This document shows, piece after piece, positions 14,501-25,298 of a DNA stretch of 64,000 bases. The stretch covers positions 98,690,566 through 98,754,565 of the forward strand of contig NC_060251.1 of NCBI RefSeq assembly GCF_921293095.1, read 5' to 3'. The position numbers and the translations under genes were made by a program. Position 1 is the stretch's first letter; each line of letters opens with the position of its first letter. The notes under the pieces are model-generated. The model searched no databases. It saw only the letters and a list, made by a program, of their open reading frames with translations, and was not told the DNA's origin. This DNA is from Ischnura elegans (lineage: Eukaryota > Arthropoda > Insecta > Odonata > Coenagrionidae).

Positions 14501-17500
14501 TACACCCAGGATTTGAACCAGGTACTCCCAATAGGGTGGTTTCCTGTTTTGTTTTATTGCCTAAATCGAAAGATTATTACTCCTGGAGTACGTATTTCAC
14601 GCTTTTAGATTATTAAATGACGATATCTATTTTTTGTGATTAAATGAAAAGTGAAAATTTTCAAGCATGCAAAAATGCAAAGGCTAAGTATAAATGTTGG
14701 GAAAAGCCAGTTTGACATCATTCTCTGTGTGAGGCTGAGCCCCACTACTATGCAGGCTGAGCACTATCAGGTAGCACTTGGCTTAAATAAGGATTATTAA
14801 TACCCTATCATGCGAAGGAAACTTTCCGACCTTAGGCAATTTTAAAAGGTGATTATTAACACATTCAGTGCAGAGCACATCAATTGATGTCCCATCTAAG
14901 CCGAGATACGGAGCACATCAATTGACGTGCTCTGCCGGTCGGACCAGGAACCCTTTCTCCGCCTCCGTATGTGACTAATATCCACTTCCGAGTCCTCCGA
15001 TCGTATGTATGGCCTTCAGCAAGCTTCCCTCTTTTGAACCGTGTGCGGTATCCCATGTGCATGGTATCATGAAATCAAGGAGGCTAATGGGAAAAATTTT
15101 AGAGTTTCTAAGTGACGAAAGAATTCAGCTTGTAGCCTTTTCCAAATGAACTTACAAGGAACTGCAGCATTAACTAAAAATGAATTTACCTTTCTACAGA
15201 TTTTTCAGGAAAAGGTTGAGTCATTGTTTATCTAAAATTAATATAATGCCAAAAAAGGTGTGTCTGTTTTATGGATCTTATAGAGCACCTTCTAATATGC
15301 ATTTCTTGCTTTGCAGATTCTTCAGGAAAAGGTCGTGTCTGTATTGGTTGACATCCAGCGCAACAGCAATAACTTGGGGGGCAAAGTCAGTGGAGGGAGG
15401 TGTACGGATTTGATTCTTCCCTATCAGAGTAATGCAAGATGTCGTTTATTCCTTTACAAGCTACTCCTGGCTCTGGTGCTGGAGCCACATAGCCACAAGT
15501 GGCCCCCTCCTTTGGGTATCGCTGCCCAACTGTTTGCCAATGGTTTCAATGATCCCAACTTGGAGGTAAGATGCAGTTTGATCATGTATTATCTTCATAC
15601 TTCACTCGTTAATTATAGTGGTCATTCGTAACCCTTTTGGTGATAGAGTAAACTCCACACCATATGGACGTTGAGGTTTGTGGAGAAAAAAATATTATTT
15701 AATACCATGATTTGTTGTTTGTAGAACAACTGTTTTGTCAGAATTGCAGTACACTTCTTCAGGTCACTTTGCAGTCAATTTATTGAGGTCAGGGGACACT
15801 GACCTGAGGAAGCTGACTACAATGCTGGTAAGACTTAAATCCAAAGAATTACAAGAAAGCTTGAAGTAAAACCTGTGAATATACACCCATGTCTCGTATA
15901 GCGCAATTTCGATTAGCGCAATTTCGATATAGCGCAAATTCGTTCCTCGGGGAAACATTGCAACGCAGTGTAGCCTAATCAAAAATTTTAAACGCTCTCG
16001 TGATGAAACATGAACTTGCGCTAAGTACACACGTAATTTCTATCAATTTACGCATATTAATATTATTTCTTGCCTCAAATCTTCTTTTTTGTTTATATAT
16101 TAATCTAAATTCATTGCTGTGCAATTGCCAAAAGTATTACTCGTCATTGGGTCCAGATAGCCGGCCTACCGAAGATTTATCTCGTCTCCTTAACAGAATG
16201 ATAATAAATAATTTAGATCGTTAATTAAGCGTGGGGCTAGTGGAAATGAGTTTTTTTTTTCAGCAATACGGTTTGAGACGTATTTTTGCCGTCGCAGGTT
16301 ACCGGGCGATTGACTTCCAGGTAGAGGGTCTACGCTAAAGCCTTCAAGGTCATCGGTATTCACGGGGGAGAAATGGAGCAGTGGCCGAGTTGCGCATGAA
16401 TAGCATCAACACATAAAAGGGTCCGCTATGGAGTCTCAAACACAATGGCTTCGTTCCCTCCCCGCAGTCATAGGCCTTCTGCGTCTCAGGAATACAGTTC
16501 AGCAGAAGAAGCTGATTTAGATAGAGCCATACAGAGTAAAAACCAAGACAATATGGCAAAAAATAGGAATGCGTGTAGAAAAATCAAGAATTTATCAAGA
16601 AAAACCATAAACCTAGAAGAGGACTTGAGAGAGGTCAATTGCTTTGAAAATGGAGAGCGTCAAAGCGATATTGCGTGGAAGTTTAAACTCACGATGCCTT
16701 ATTCTGAATAAAGACGAAGCTAAAATATCAGTGACCTCAGCCGCACCAACTTCAACCAAGCGGTCTACACATACGGAAAGTTCATGGTGAATCAGTACAA
16801 AAAGACGAGAGTGGTAATCGCTCCGAGACATTTAGTGAAAGCGGTTGGTTCCAGAATTTAAACGGCAAGCAGGTATTTTCAGTGCGGCGATATCAGGTGA
16901 ATCTGCAAGTGTTGATAGCGCAGCCACCACAACATTTTCTGATGAACTCCAAGCTGTTATTGAAAGTGGCTCCTTTCCCCCTCAACTAGATCTAGTGTTG
17001 ACGAGACGATATTCTTTTGGAAAAGAATGCATTCTCGTTCATTCATTTTCAGGGAAGGAAAACCTGGGTCAGGTTTCAAGGCATTTAAAGACTGTTTCAC
17101 GTAGCTGCTAATGACGCAGGAGGACTTCAAATTAAAATGATTTATCATTCATAAACTCCGCTAGCTATGAAATGGCATTTAAAGTAGCATTTTCCTGTCA
17201 TTTCGATGAGCTACAAAAGGGCCTGGGTGACACAACAGTTGTTTTTAGACTAGTTTGAAAAATCGTCAACTGCCGGCAACGCATTACGATCTCCTGAGAT
17301 AGCAGATGTTAGCCCACCCGCACGACAGGATGGAATTTCGAAAGCACGTAAGAATTTTTTTTAACGTGAATAAAAGTCTTTGAATGCTTGAATACTATCT
17401 TTAAAGATGTTTTAAACTATAAATATGTATAGAAATAATGTTTTCTAAGGCTTTTTATGGGAATATAGATGTTTTAGAGGAAATTCAATACCAAAGACCT

Positions 17501-20500
17501 ATGCTACCAGGAACGCATCCCTATCTTCCCTATGTTAAAACGCTCTCGTATAACGCAAATTCGTATAGCGCAAAGACCCCAAGGAACGCATCCCTTGCGC
17601 TATACGAGACATGGGTGTACATATACCCTTTCTCCCAGTAGTTTACATTTTTCATTTATGCTGCACAATTAGTCATTATGTAAATTAGTTTGAAATAATT
17701 AATGGAGGGGGTAATAGTTTTACTGGCAGAATGAAAAAGCCCTTTGATAGATTATATGAAAATTTTCTAGATCTGGTGTGGAATGCGCCTGAGGTAATAA
17801 TTCTCTTTACTCCAACAATCACACATCCATGGCTGGGTGATGTGCGATCGCGTGATTGCACACCAGTTGCCTTTATGGCAGCTCTGTGCAGGGCTTGCTC
17901 ATGGTAAAATACTTACCTGGGCAAACTGCTGATTGGTTCGGAATACCCCCAATTAAACACGGGGGTCAGGGCGTTTGGTCACCCCAGGCAGTCGCCTGGA
18001 TTGTGCGGCCCTTAAGCCTGCCCTGGCTCTGTGTTACTGGTTTCCAAGTATTGCAGAATTAATATCAAACCTCATGATTAATGAACTGCGCCATGTAATA
18101 TAACGTTGGCCTCTAAGGCAATATGTGCATGACGCATCTGCATTGCACAGTATGTGACTATGAATGTAGTTCCCAATGTCAGTCAATGGTTTGATTTTTC
18201 CTTCCCAACCACTTCACCTAATCCATATTCACACTGCTATTAATAAATATCACTCTGATAAAAATTCATGTTTCTTGGAACTAGGGCTTACAGCCTCATG
18301 AATTAGGATAAGAAAAGATAGCATATTATCTGTAGTCAGTTGCTTGTCCCATATCAGACAATTTGAGCCTACTATAATCATTTACTTGTTTGTTTACGTG
18401 GTGAGTGCACAGATACCTTGGGAGTACACTCATAAGGATTACAGATTTGTGAGTGAGAATTGGTGGCTGCAATTAATATTAGATAAAATGAAGTATGTGA
18501 TTCAAAATAATAACTTCATGGTGACTGCATAAAAAATTTTTATCCCAAAATTCCTTAGCTATTAGTAGTCGAGGCAGGGACCCAAGCAGCTGTTACGCAA
18601 GTTCATATTTGGCGATTGACTCTAAGCAAGTAAGTTGTGGAGTATGTACTGCAAAAATCAGTGGACTTGGTACTCAAGTTTAGGCTGCTGATTTTGCTGT
18701 TTGCCGAGTGAAAGGGAGAAGAATAGGCTTGGTCAATCTATCAATATGCAGTACACTCCCGATTATCTGGGCTAATGATGGGGAGGGACTGCACAAATAA
18801 TCAGAAAACACAGATAACCCAAACTTTCACTTAAATGTCTTTCAATGTTCATAATCTACCTAAAACAAACAATATATTGTTATTTATGCATTTATTCTGT
18901 TATTTTAGAGTGCTTCGCGGACTCAATGAGACCTTTCTTCACCAGTTCGCGATCTTTTTAGCTGGATAACATGGCTGTACTCGTATTTTAATGCTCCATG
19001 TAAGGCCTGGCTTCGAAAACCACACATCCGTGGCTGCGTGATCACGGATACAGAAAAGTGGTTTGCACGAATGCTTCAAAGCCACTTCTCGACGCCGGAA
19101 ACTACTCTGTCAGGCACCATGCCACATAGTCGCGTCTCGCACAAGTTTCCCGGGTTAAAATTGCTGCGGGATGTGTATCCGTGATCATGGAGTGCGTCGC
19201 GCACTGTAAGGCTTTGAAAACAGAAACTGCTGTGAATGCAGCTAGCACGTGATAGCTTCTGTTTTATGAAGGGGATTCCTACAGAAATAATAAGCCCGGT
19301 GTATCCTAACATTAATGCAGTAATTCCGATGATTTTGCGTTTGATTTTATTTAAAAAAATAAAGATCGCGGAAAACGTTGAGCGAGAGTGAAAATCATGC
19401 ACGGATACTCCGCAAACTGGATTAACCGCAGCCGGATAATCAAGAGTCTGCTTTATTGAGAAATATCACGGTAGTAAAATTTTTCTGGAGCCTAATATTG
19501 AGTTTTGAATATTGAATATACAGTGAGTCCTCGTTTAATGTTGTCGATTCGTTCCTGAAAAACTTGGCGTTAAGCGAAACAACGTTAAACGATGCAGTAA
19601 TTCCCATAAGAAACAATGTAAAAAATTTTAATTGGTTCCTAACAATCCATTTCTTCGTAAAAGAACCCAGAATTTCCCGGGCGAGAATCCAAGAAGGCCA
19701 ATTATCGGAGCTGTAACTTTTAAGCAGACTTCGTGACCAATCGGGAGACACCTGAACCAGGCCAAAGAAATACATTAGATGGCCAAAATGAAAAAAAACC
19801 TGACACTCGGAAGCACGAGGATGAAGGGCGAGTCACTTTTCATGATGATATGAATTCTTTAACCCGGCGGAGATTGCGAGAAACATTCATTACCGATTAT
19901 TCACTTCAGCATGATTACAATTCATGCACAGCGCAACGATTAAAGGTTGGGAATAAGGCATTATTAAATGAAATATACAAACTGAATCGAGAAAGTATTT
20001 TAATGGCGAAACATCGATATTTTCAGTAACAGAAGAAATTTCAATTGTAAAAACTCGGCCTGAAAACCTAAAACTCGACCGATCTCTCCAGCAGTTGCAC
20101 CTTCTTCAATTCTTTCAATAATATCAAGTTTTTGTTCTAATATCGCCATTTTTTCTTCTCGTGTGAAGAACCACCAGGATAGCCACTCCTCTTTGTGGAC
20201 ATTTTTTTCGGTTGGAATCAGAAAAATATGCGGATAATGGGTAAATGAGGCGATAATTATTCGCTAAGATGCATATTTAACTTACGTTTCCCACGCCAAC
20301 CTTTTCTGTCAAACGAAAATTATCAATTGCATTAATATAGTAATATTTACTATACATCAGATGCGCTTGCGTCCTATTCGCTATTCATTTTTTTTTTGTC
20401 GCGCATAATTTGAACAACGTTATCACGAAGCAATAACGACGTTAAATGATCAAGGGGTTCAATTATTGGACAACGTTTTCGTGAAACAACGTTAAACGGG

Positions 20501-22401
20501 ACGACGTTAAATGAGGACACACTGTACATGATTGTGGGAATTGTCTTGTCAGGTTTTTGTATCAAGTCTGATTTTTTTATGGAGCCCATAATCATCAGCC
20601 AATTATTCATTTTAATTATTGCAAATTATTGATGTAAAAAAATTATCGTAATTCAGTATTAAATTTTCAGTATTCCCTGCATCTAGGCAAGAAAGGGAGC
20701 CACGTTGCTGGGTTCTACGCGTAAAACAGCATCTCTGATGTAGTATGAGGAAGCAGGCATTCTCATCATTCTTTTCTTTCTTATTTATTTTTTATTATGT
20801 ATTCCTTATTTACCCAAAAAATATGACAAAATGAAAAAAAAAAAAGGTATTATGAACAGTGGATAATTTCTAGTCTGGTTTTCTGGGTAACAAGACTTAA
20901 ATTCATAGCAAGAAGTATTGTCTCAACATTCTCAAGTTAAAACTACTATGTTTTTAATTCAATACAAAATTTCATTTCCTGTGACCCCCTGGTAGCATAC
21001 CAAAGATTTTAGTTTTATAACTTTGACTATAAAAAATAGACTGGTGTAATTTACTGGAATTTTTCATTCAGGATGAGAGAACACTACTCAAACTTTTTTT
21101 TTAATTTTTCACACTTAAATGAAACATATAGTGACTGCGGTTTCAATTTCATATATCAAGTTCCACACCTTGAGAATGATGGTTATCCATTTAAACGTAA
21201 GTTGGCTTAAGTTTGATTGAAGTGTGGTTTAATTACTAAAGTTTGTGTGTTCTTCTATCATCATAACTTTGTCAATACATTTCTTTTGTTAGGCCTCACA
21301 ACTTCAGAAAGATTTCATCTAATACCTTCATGAGTGGTATATCTTTGCAAAATATATTTGAAATGAGACTAGTGAATACATGATTTTGAAAATATTTTTT
21401 CCTTACAGGTCTCAACGTTTTGTTTGACATCAGAGAGAATGGTGGAGAGAATATTACATCCATCTGCACCAACCTTAAACTTCCCTATAATGAGTGACAA
21501 ACAACCAGATTTCCTCAATTCATTGATCAGTCGAGTGAAGCTGAGGGAAAGTTCAACTCATGATGTGAGCAAAGGGGGGAATGAGGTATTGGAAGGGATG
21601 AGGAACGCAAAGCTCTCTGTTCAAGAAGTGCAAGAGAACATAGATAGTCCAGATCATAGATGTTCTTCCTCATCTCAGTCCAGGTCTCCATCACCTGAAG
21701 TGATCACCCTCAGTGACGAGCCTGCCATTTTGGAGGAGACCGCGGGCAGCCCGAAAGCAGTGATTCAGGATGTCAGTACACCGGAGAGGCCAATGGCCAG
21801 CAACGAAGTTGTCTTGGTTCGCAGGATTGAGAGATTGGATCGAAGTCCTGCCATTGAAAAGGTGAAATTGACCAATGTACCTCTGACTACAATTCAGAGT
21901 GTAGGAGTTCAAGTTGACAGCTATTCTCAACCCAAAGAGTTGCCATCCTCTAGTGTCGCATCCCATTCTGATAAGGTATTAGTTCTGAAACTCCCTCTCC
22001 AAAAATGTGATACAGCGGAGTCAAGAAAAGATTTTGCTCAACAGTGGACGGCTGAAAAGGAGGAGATGGAAATAGTATGTGAGGAAACTGGCTCTGAAGG
22101 ACAGGTTGAGCTACTAGGTGAAAATATTTCAACTAGAATGAACGAAAGTGTAGAGAGTGGATATGTTAATGGCTTTGAGTTGGTGTTGAGTGAAGATGAA
22201 GTCAAACCAGCTGACGGTGTCAGTGAAGAAAAAGATGGAGAAAACTCCAATGTTGGGAAGATTAAACTATCTGAGGACCATAGTAATAGTATAAAATCGA
22301 AAGTGGTGAATCATCAAATTTTGGAGTTGGACGTTGATGCTTTAAGTGAAGGTGAGGAAATGATAAGCTGTTTTGTGGATGCTGATCCTGACAATGACTA
22401 G
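2527..22401 (+). CDS. PELP1: PELP1/RIX1 homologue, 3' nine exons (partial at 5' end)
   Basis: Exons: 2527-2619, 4931-5173, 7636-7760, 9339-9521, 10811-10924, 11008-11152, 13649-13870, 15317-15565, 21409-22401. All have AG/GT borders and phases that join to one 788-residue frame ending in TAG. Seen: helical-repeat segments that align with the vertebrate PELP1 RIX1 domain, including ACMKHY (exon 1), SLHFTLNELYG (exon 2), KPY then SLR..AYSCLSLWL (exons 5-6), CCAALDVLTHLL..GPFLK (exon 7) and ARCRLFLYKLLLALVLEP (exon 8). Exon 7 carries a basic KKGHGKHHKKRK stretch, a likely nuclear signal. The last exon is long, low in complexity and acidic near the end, like the PELP1 tail but shorter. Known: PELP1 scaffolds the nucleolar Rix1-type complex with TEX10 and WDR18 for 60S maturation. 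Roughly the first 150-200 residues expected for the family were not found and probably lie left of position 1. Introns hold many transposons. Confidence 0.88.
2887..3232. mobile_element. Tigger/pogo-like MITE, 346 bp
   Basis: The ends CAGTTGAGGACCTCAAATCC and its imperfect reverse complement are flanked by TA at 2885-2886 and 3233-3234. CCGGAAATCCAGAAACC-type motifs repeat near both ends. Confidence 0.85.
3281..3737. repeat. Inverted-repeat element, about 460 bp
   Basis: The arm 3281-3337 (GAAGCAAACCACTGACCTTTGG) is the imperfect complement of 3683-3737 (CCAAAGGTCCATGGTTTATT). Further in, CATGGTACTAGATGTTAGGC pairs with GCCTAACATCTAGTACCGTG. A diverged relative of the right arm is at 45572-45645. 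Confidence 0.6.
3738..4930 (+). other. PELP1 intron sequence, little content
   Basis: Apart from the snap-back MITE at 4096-4260, nothing was recognised. The open reading stretch before 4931 continues into the exon by chance and lies upstream of a strong TTTTTTCAG acceptor. Confidence 0.5.
4096..4260. repeat. Snap-back MITE, about 165 bp
   Basis: GAATTCATTTTTCCCCTGGA and the following 20 bases are repeated in inverse at 4203-4246; the centre CAGCATTTATT..AATAAATGCTG is itself a hairpin. Confidence 0.75.
5734..6167. mobile_element. Head-to-head pair of tRNA-derived SINE units with 16-bp target duplication
   Basis: CGCAAGGAGTAGTGCC occurs at 5718-5733 and 6168-6183 and brackets the element. 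Left arm, minus strand: a tRNA-like head (GCCTCGGTAGCTTAACTGGC, box B GGGTTCGAACCCC) at about 5838-5902. Right arm, plus strand: the same head at 6077-6147. The arms are inverted about a 100-bp spacer, and the leader TCCACAAATTTCCACAGGGG is present in both. The 16-bp duplication indicates LINE-type insertion of the pair as one unit. The tRNA-like part does not fold as a sound tRNA because the acceptor stem mispairs. Confidence 0.8.
6184..7635 (+). other. PELP1 intron, nothing recognised
   Basis: AT-rich, no coding or repeat structure that could be supported. Confidence 0.5.
7765..7962 (-). repeat. tRNA-Gly-like SINE with AAATA-type tail
   Basis: The minus strand begins CCAGCCTCAGTGGTTGGATG with an anticodon-loop-like CTGCCAA, then GGGATTGAGGTCC (box B-like), and ends in an A-rich AAATAAATAAAATAAATA tail. 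It sits immediately after the donor of PELP1 exon 7636-7760. Confidence 0.65.
8956..9268. mobile_element. MITE with ACCCTTTTACTGCC ends, about 0.3 kb
   Basis: The ends ACCCTTTTACTGCC and GGCAGTACAAGGGT are inverted repeats. TTAA is present at both edges (8952-8955 and 9268-9271), but one base of overlap leaves either TTAA or TAA as the duplication. Confidence 0.65.
9637..10247. mobile_element. Tigger/pogo-like MITE, 611 bp
   Basis: The ends CAGTAGAACTTGGTTATAAC and TTAATACCAAGTTCCACTG are flanked by TA at 9635-9636 and 10248-10249. Internal TAACGTCA motifs repeat. The long open frame from 9917 crosses the element's right end and has no known domain. Confidence 0.83.
11153..12793 (+). other. 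PELP1 intron, nothing recognised
   Basis: AT-rich. A slightly GC-richer stretch at 11510-11900 has no identifiable content. Confidence 0.45.
12794..13105 (-). repeat. 3' end of a LINE-type retrotransposon with (TTA)n tail
   Basis: The minus strand ends CCGAATAAAGGCATTTTATT(ATT)n, a poly(A)-signal-like end followed by a trinucleotide tail (12794-12812), as many arthropod LINEs have. The open stretch before it has no recognised domain. The left limit is approximate. Confidence 0.45.
13315..13575. repeat. Inverted pair of tRNA-derived SINE units (diverged)
   Basis: The left half (minus) has GGGATTCTAACCCGG and GCTTTAGCCGCTTAAGCTAC; the right half (plus) has GGGTTCGAATCCCGG and GAATGATTTTCTCTCTGTGG. 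The halves meet at a short palindrome near 13468-13502 (CCTCTATGTAAATG against TTTCTACAGAGAGG). The right half lacks the box A region. Same family and layout as 5734-6167. Confidence 0.65.
13952..14508. repeat. Dispersed DNA element family with CAGGGTGTCC ends, complete copy
   Basis: Starts CAGGGTGTCCAG and ends TGTACACCCA, imperfect inverted ends, and matches 1-468 inside. A short fragment with the same start is at 46101-46210. No coding capacity. Confidence 0.65.
14531..14859. repeat. Dispersed element with ATAGGGTGGTTTCCT end, truncated
   Basis: Matches the first 360 bp of 25299-25950 (shared TCCTGGAGTACGTATTTCA and GTAGCACTTGGCTTAAAT). The match stops exactly at TTAA (14856-14859), where CACATTCAGTGC sequence follows, suggesting a TTAA-type insertion here. 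Confidence 0.65.
14860..15065. repeat. Partial TTAA-type MITE with palindromic GAGCACATCAATTG motifs
   Basis: CACATTCAGTGCAGAGCAC follows TTAA. GAGCACATCAATTGAYGT occurs twice (14873 and 14911). No right terminal repeat was found, so only one end is defined. Confidence 0.4.
15884..17617 (+). mobile_element. Tigger-family DNA transposon, 1.7 kb, decayed
   Basis: The ends CACCCATGTCTCGTATAGCG and CGCTATACGAGACATGGGTG are inverted repeats flanked by TA (15882-15883 and 17618-17619). TATAGCGCAAATTCG motifs repeat inside each end. It carries a transposase relic in the PELP1 intron 15566-21408. Confidence 0.88.
16445..17150 (+). pseudogene. Tigger-type transposase relic (N-terminal HTH and CENP-B-like part)
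   Basis: 16600-16711 reads CFENGERQSDIAWKFKL, the psq-type helix-turn-helix of Tigger/CENP-B proteins (family form: FENGE.QSDIA.KF.L). After frame changes, 16830-17150 gives SESGWFQNLNG, SGESASVDSAATTTFSDEL..VIESG and a late AANDAGG..KMIYHS, matching the CENPB-type DNA-binding domain and the start of the DDE domain. Several frameshifts and stops disable it, and the catalytic end is missing. Confidence 0.75.
18749..19450. mobile_element. Tigger-like MITE, about 0.7 kb, diverged
   Basis: Left end CAGTACACTCCCGATTATCT, right end GATAATCAAGAGTCTG (reverse complement CAGACTCTTGATTATC). The ends are imperfect inverted repeats and the TA flanks are not preserved, so the boundaries are approximate. 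Confidence 0.55.
19521..20524. mobile_element. Tigger/pogo-like element, 1.0 kb
   Basis: Starts CAGTGAGTCCTCGTTTAATG and ends TTAAATGAGGACACACTG, with TA at 19519-19520 and 20525-20526. Its left end matches the 1620 element, so the two are one family, but the interiors differ. An internal frame (19733-20029, Glu/Arg-rich) is not recognised. Confidence 0.83.
20527..21408 (+). other. PELP1 last intron, 3' part, nothing recognised
   Basis: AT-rich with poly-A and poly-T runs, ending in the CCTTACAG acceptor of the last exon. Confidence 0.5.
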
Positions 22402-22800
22402 TTTTGATTAATGATTATTTTACTGAATTGTTAAAGCTGTTGTTAAGAGAAGACCAATTTTACTTTGGTTACATTTCAGTCAAATCGGGTGTTACATGTG
22501 AGTGCATGTAATTTTTTTATAATATTTTCCTGATATAAATATTCCTTTTTATACATGTCTCAAATTAGAGATGCATGGAATAACCAAAATGTGTACATAT
22601 TCCATGGATGATCTTGTTTTCAAATGGGTGAGTTGAATTTGTTGGCTTTATTTACTTGTGAAACTGGCTCGTTTCAAATAATTAATGTTCTCTCTTTTGC
22701 ATTGTCTTGAATTATTACACTATGTATTTACTGGGTAGTTATTTGCCAGTTATCTCCCAATCCATCAATTAAATTATGCACTTACATTGAGATTAAAATG
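22402..22800 (+). other. PELP1 3' UTR and possible polyadenylation signal
   Basis: AT-rich sequence after the PELP1 stop with no coding signal. An ATTAAA hexamer at 22768-22773 is the best poly(A) signal candidate; no canonical AATAAA was seen nearer the stop. Confidence 0.4.
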
Positions 22801-22928
22801 ATCCTCTTTTTATTTAAGTTTAATTGATATGAGGAGGCAGCCAATGTCTAAGGTCGTTTGTGCCATGAGGAAAGGGTCAGGAAGGAAAGATGGAGTGACA
22901 CCCTGCATAGGCATTTTCCGGCTCTTAA

Positions 22929-23537
22929 CCCTTTTGAGACGGTGGAGTTTTCGTCTTAGCATGACTGCTGTACTGAGCCCCAAGAGACTCTTCTTTCTCG
23001 TGGTACAGAGCATTTTTGGAAGACATTCATTAAGAAGGGTCTCGCGTATAATCACAAGCTTTCAGCTCCAGCCTTTTTCGACCCCTCCCCAGCGAGGACT
23101 CCGCATTATCGCAGACTCCGATGGTAGTTGTGCTCCCTCCTTTCCGGGTTTACGGCCATACCTAAGGCATTGGTTCGCGGTCAACTTATGGATTGCTTAT
23201 ATGTATTTGGAATATGGATAATTGTTGATTGCACGTAAATTGCAGACTTTGAATATAATTCCTCATTTTTTTCTGAGTATTTTCTAATTTTAAACGAAGT
23301 CCTAAGGTCAATATTAGTGCATTTAATGCAGCAACAATTTCCATGTTGATGTTTATACAGAACTCGAGATATAAGTTTATATTTATCATAGAATTTCGTT
23401 TGAAAATTTCAAAAGCTGCTCAACAGACAAAGAATTCAATTCTTAGTTTATATTTCTTGAGAAAAGAACATTTATGTATTTCGAAAACTGTCTGGATAAA
23501 CAAGTGCATGACTGCTGTCCCTTACCACTAAGAGGGG
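22929..23537. mobile_element. Probable TTAA-type (piggyBac-like) MITE
   Basis: CCCTTTTGAGACGG follows TTAA at 22925-22928. A weak inverted partner CACTAAGAGGGG ends at 23537, and the right TTAA is not intact. Confidence 0.4.
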
Positions 23538-24509
23538 TAATAAAAGACTAGGGGTCTGGGTACCTGCTCCCTTATTCCAAGGGTTTAGCCTAAACCCTGC
23601 AGTATTGGATCCTGAAACAAAGACGTCATACACCCGCGACTGTCATAAAAGGGGGAGAGCTAGGAAACATATATATTCGGCATTCGTTCATTTGCGCAAG
23701 AAAACCTCCGACGAAAATATACGGCTTTCATCTCCCGGGTCAAGAAACGTCCACATGTACGTTTATGTCTTATGTAGGGAAAAGGTTAATGAAAGGTGCC
23801 GAGGAGACCATAGCCTGACCTCCTATCTGACAGATGGAGTGTTGACTAATAAAGTGTCCTCTAGAGGCCCACAAACTGTCCTGAAAGTGGACACTTGAGC
23901 GCCCAACCTAGGGGAGTTCTGGCAAATACTTAGTGAGCCGCATATCTGTACCCAAAACTAACAGTCTCTCCTCATTTCGTGTCAGTGCCCGCTTCACAAG
24001 CCTCACCTTACGAAGAAATCTGAGGCAGCTGCGCGGACACCTGATAAAAGTTTTATCCATTCTATTCTCCAAGAAAGAGTCAAATCATACCCCACCGTAT
24101 ACTAGTATCCCCATTGCTCCGGTGGCGTTTAGTTGCTGGGCCTCATAAACTCAGGGGACGATTGTGAGCTACAACCTTGAAGAGGAATACCGTCCCTCTG
24201 CCTGAGGTGTGTGGCTCAAGTTTTAATGTTGGAACTTTAAGTGTTGGTACCTCATTGTCTCACAATCAGTTCAGGGTATTTCCTGACCGTCATATTAGAA
24301 ATTGGGTAAAATATTTTTACAGTATTATTCTTCTTGACCTCTGATATTATTAACCTTTCAGATAACCAATTTTTCTATATAGAAAAACATTTTTAGAAAA
24401 TATCTTTTTAATTTAAAACTCAGGGTTAATACGAGTCAGGTGAGTTGTGGAAATGAAAATCTGACTAGAGGTCATGGAAAAAATGAGGAATATTAGGATG
24501 TGGCATATA
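23538..24509. other. Intergenic sequence, unidentified
   Basis: 23540-24200 is richer in GC than its surroundings and looks like decayed repeat, but no family or frame is recognised. Confidence 0.35.
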
Positions 24510-25225
24510 CAGGGATTTTGATCATGGGGGGTCCAAAACCAGGGGGGGAAATTTTTGAAAAACAGGGTACATACTAAGTAGAGGGTTTAACCCTCTTAGT
24601 GCCATGGGCCGATATATCGGCTTTTGCTCCACGGGTGAAAAGATCGGCTCGAGCGTAGACCGGATATTCAATCTAATATTGTTGTAATAATTATATTTAT
24701 CCTTTATCCAATGTAATAGAATCTTATAATGAACAAACAATTCATTTATAGTAGAATAAAAAAAAAATTACATTGAAATCTCAAATATCAACTTCACATT
24801 GTGTGTTTTCATAAAGTGCTACAGAACTCTTACATTTAGGTTGGCACTTTTCGCTAGTACCACCAAATTTTGGTGGCGCTAAGAGGGTTATTTTAACATA
24901 TATCATAATCGAAAAAACTTCATTTGTTAAAAAAATATCTTATAAATTCACGATTCTTCAATATTTTTAATAAATACATAACTTTTTTGTGCAGAAAAGC
25001 TTAATGAAACCAAAATTTTAAGGAAATTATGACAGCAATTTATTATTAGTTTTTATAATTATTTGCTTGAAAAAATGATTTTTATTTTAGTTCCATGTCT
25101 TACACTAATATCATTTTTCTTTTGAAGGAAAATTTGGTCATAACTTTTGTTTTGAGCTAAATTTATTTTTGCTTCTAGGGGGGGCAGTTGCCCTCCCTTT
25201 CCCCCCGCTGGGTACGCCCTTGTGA
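24510..25225 (+). repeat. Dispersed repeat, interrupted by the 24591 MITE
   Basis: GGGGGTCCAAAACCAGGGGG..GAAAAACAGGGTAC recurs reversed at 43905-43965. The right part ends GGGGGGCAGTTGCCCTCCC and CTGGGTACGCCCT. Nature unknown. Confidence 0.5.
24591..24887. mobile_element. piggyBac-like MITE, about 0.3 kb
   Basis: CCCTCTTAGTGCCA after TTAA (24587-24590) and TGGCGCTAAGAGGG before TTAT (24888-24891) are near-perfect inverted repeats. It is inserted in another dispersed repeat (24510-25225). Confidence 0.7.
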
Positions 25226-25298
25226 TGTAGCCAACTAAGTTGTCCTGTCTTCTCCGCAAGCCCTCACAGAAACATGCTCCAAATGTAGCATCTGATGA

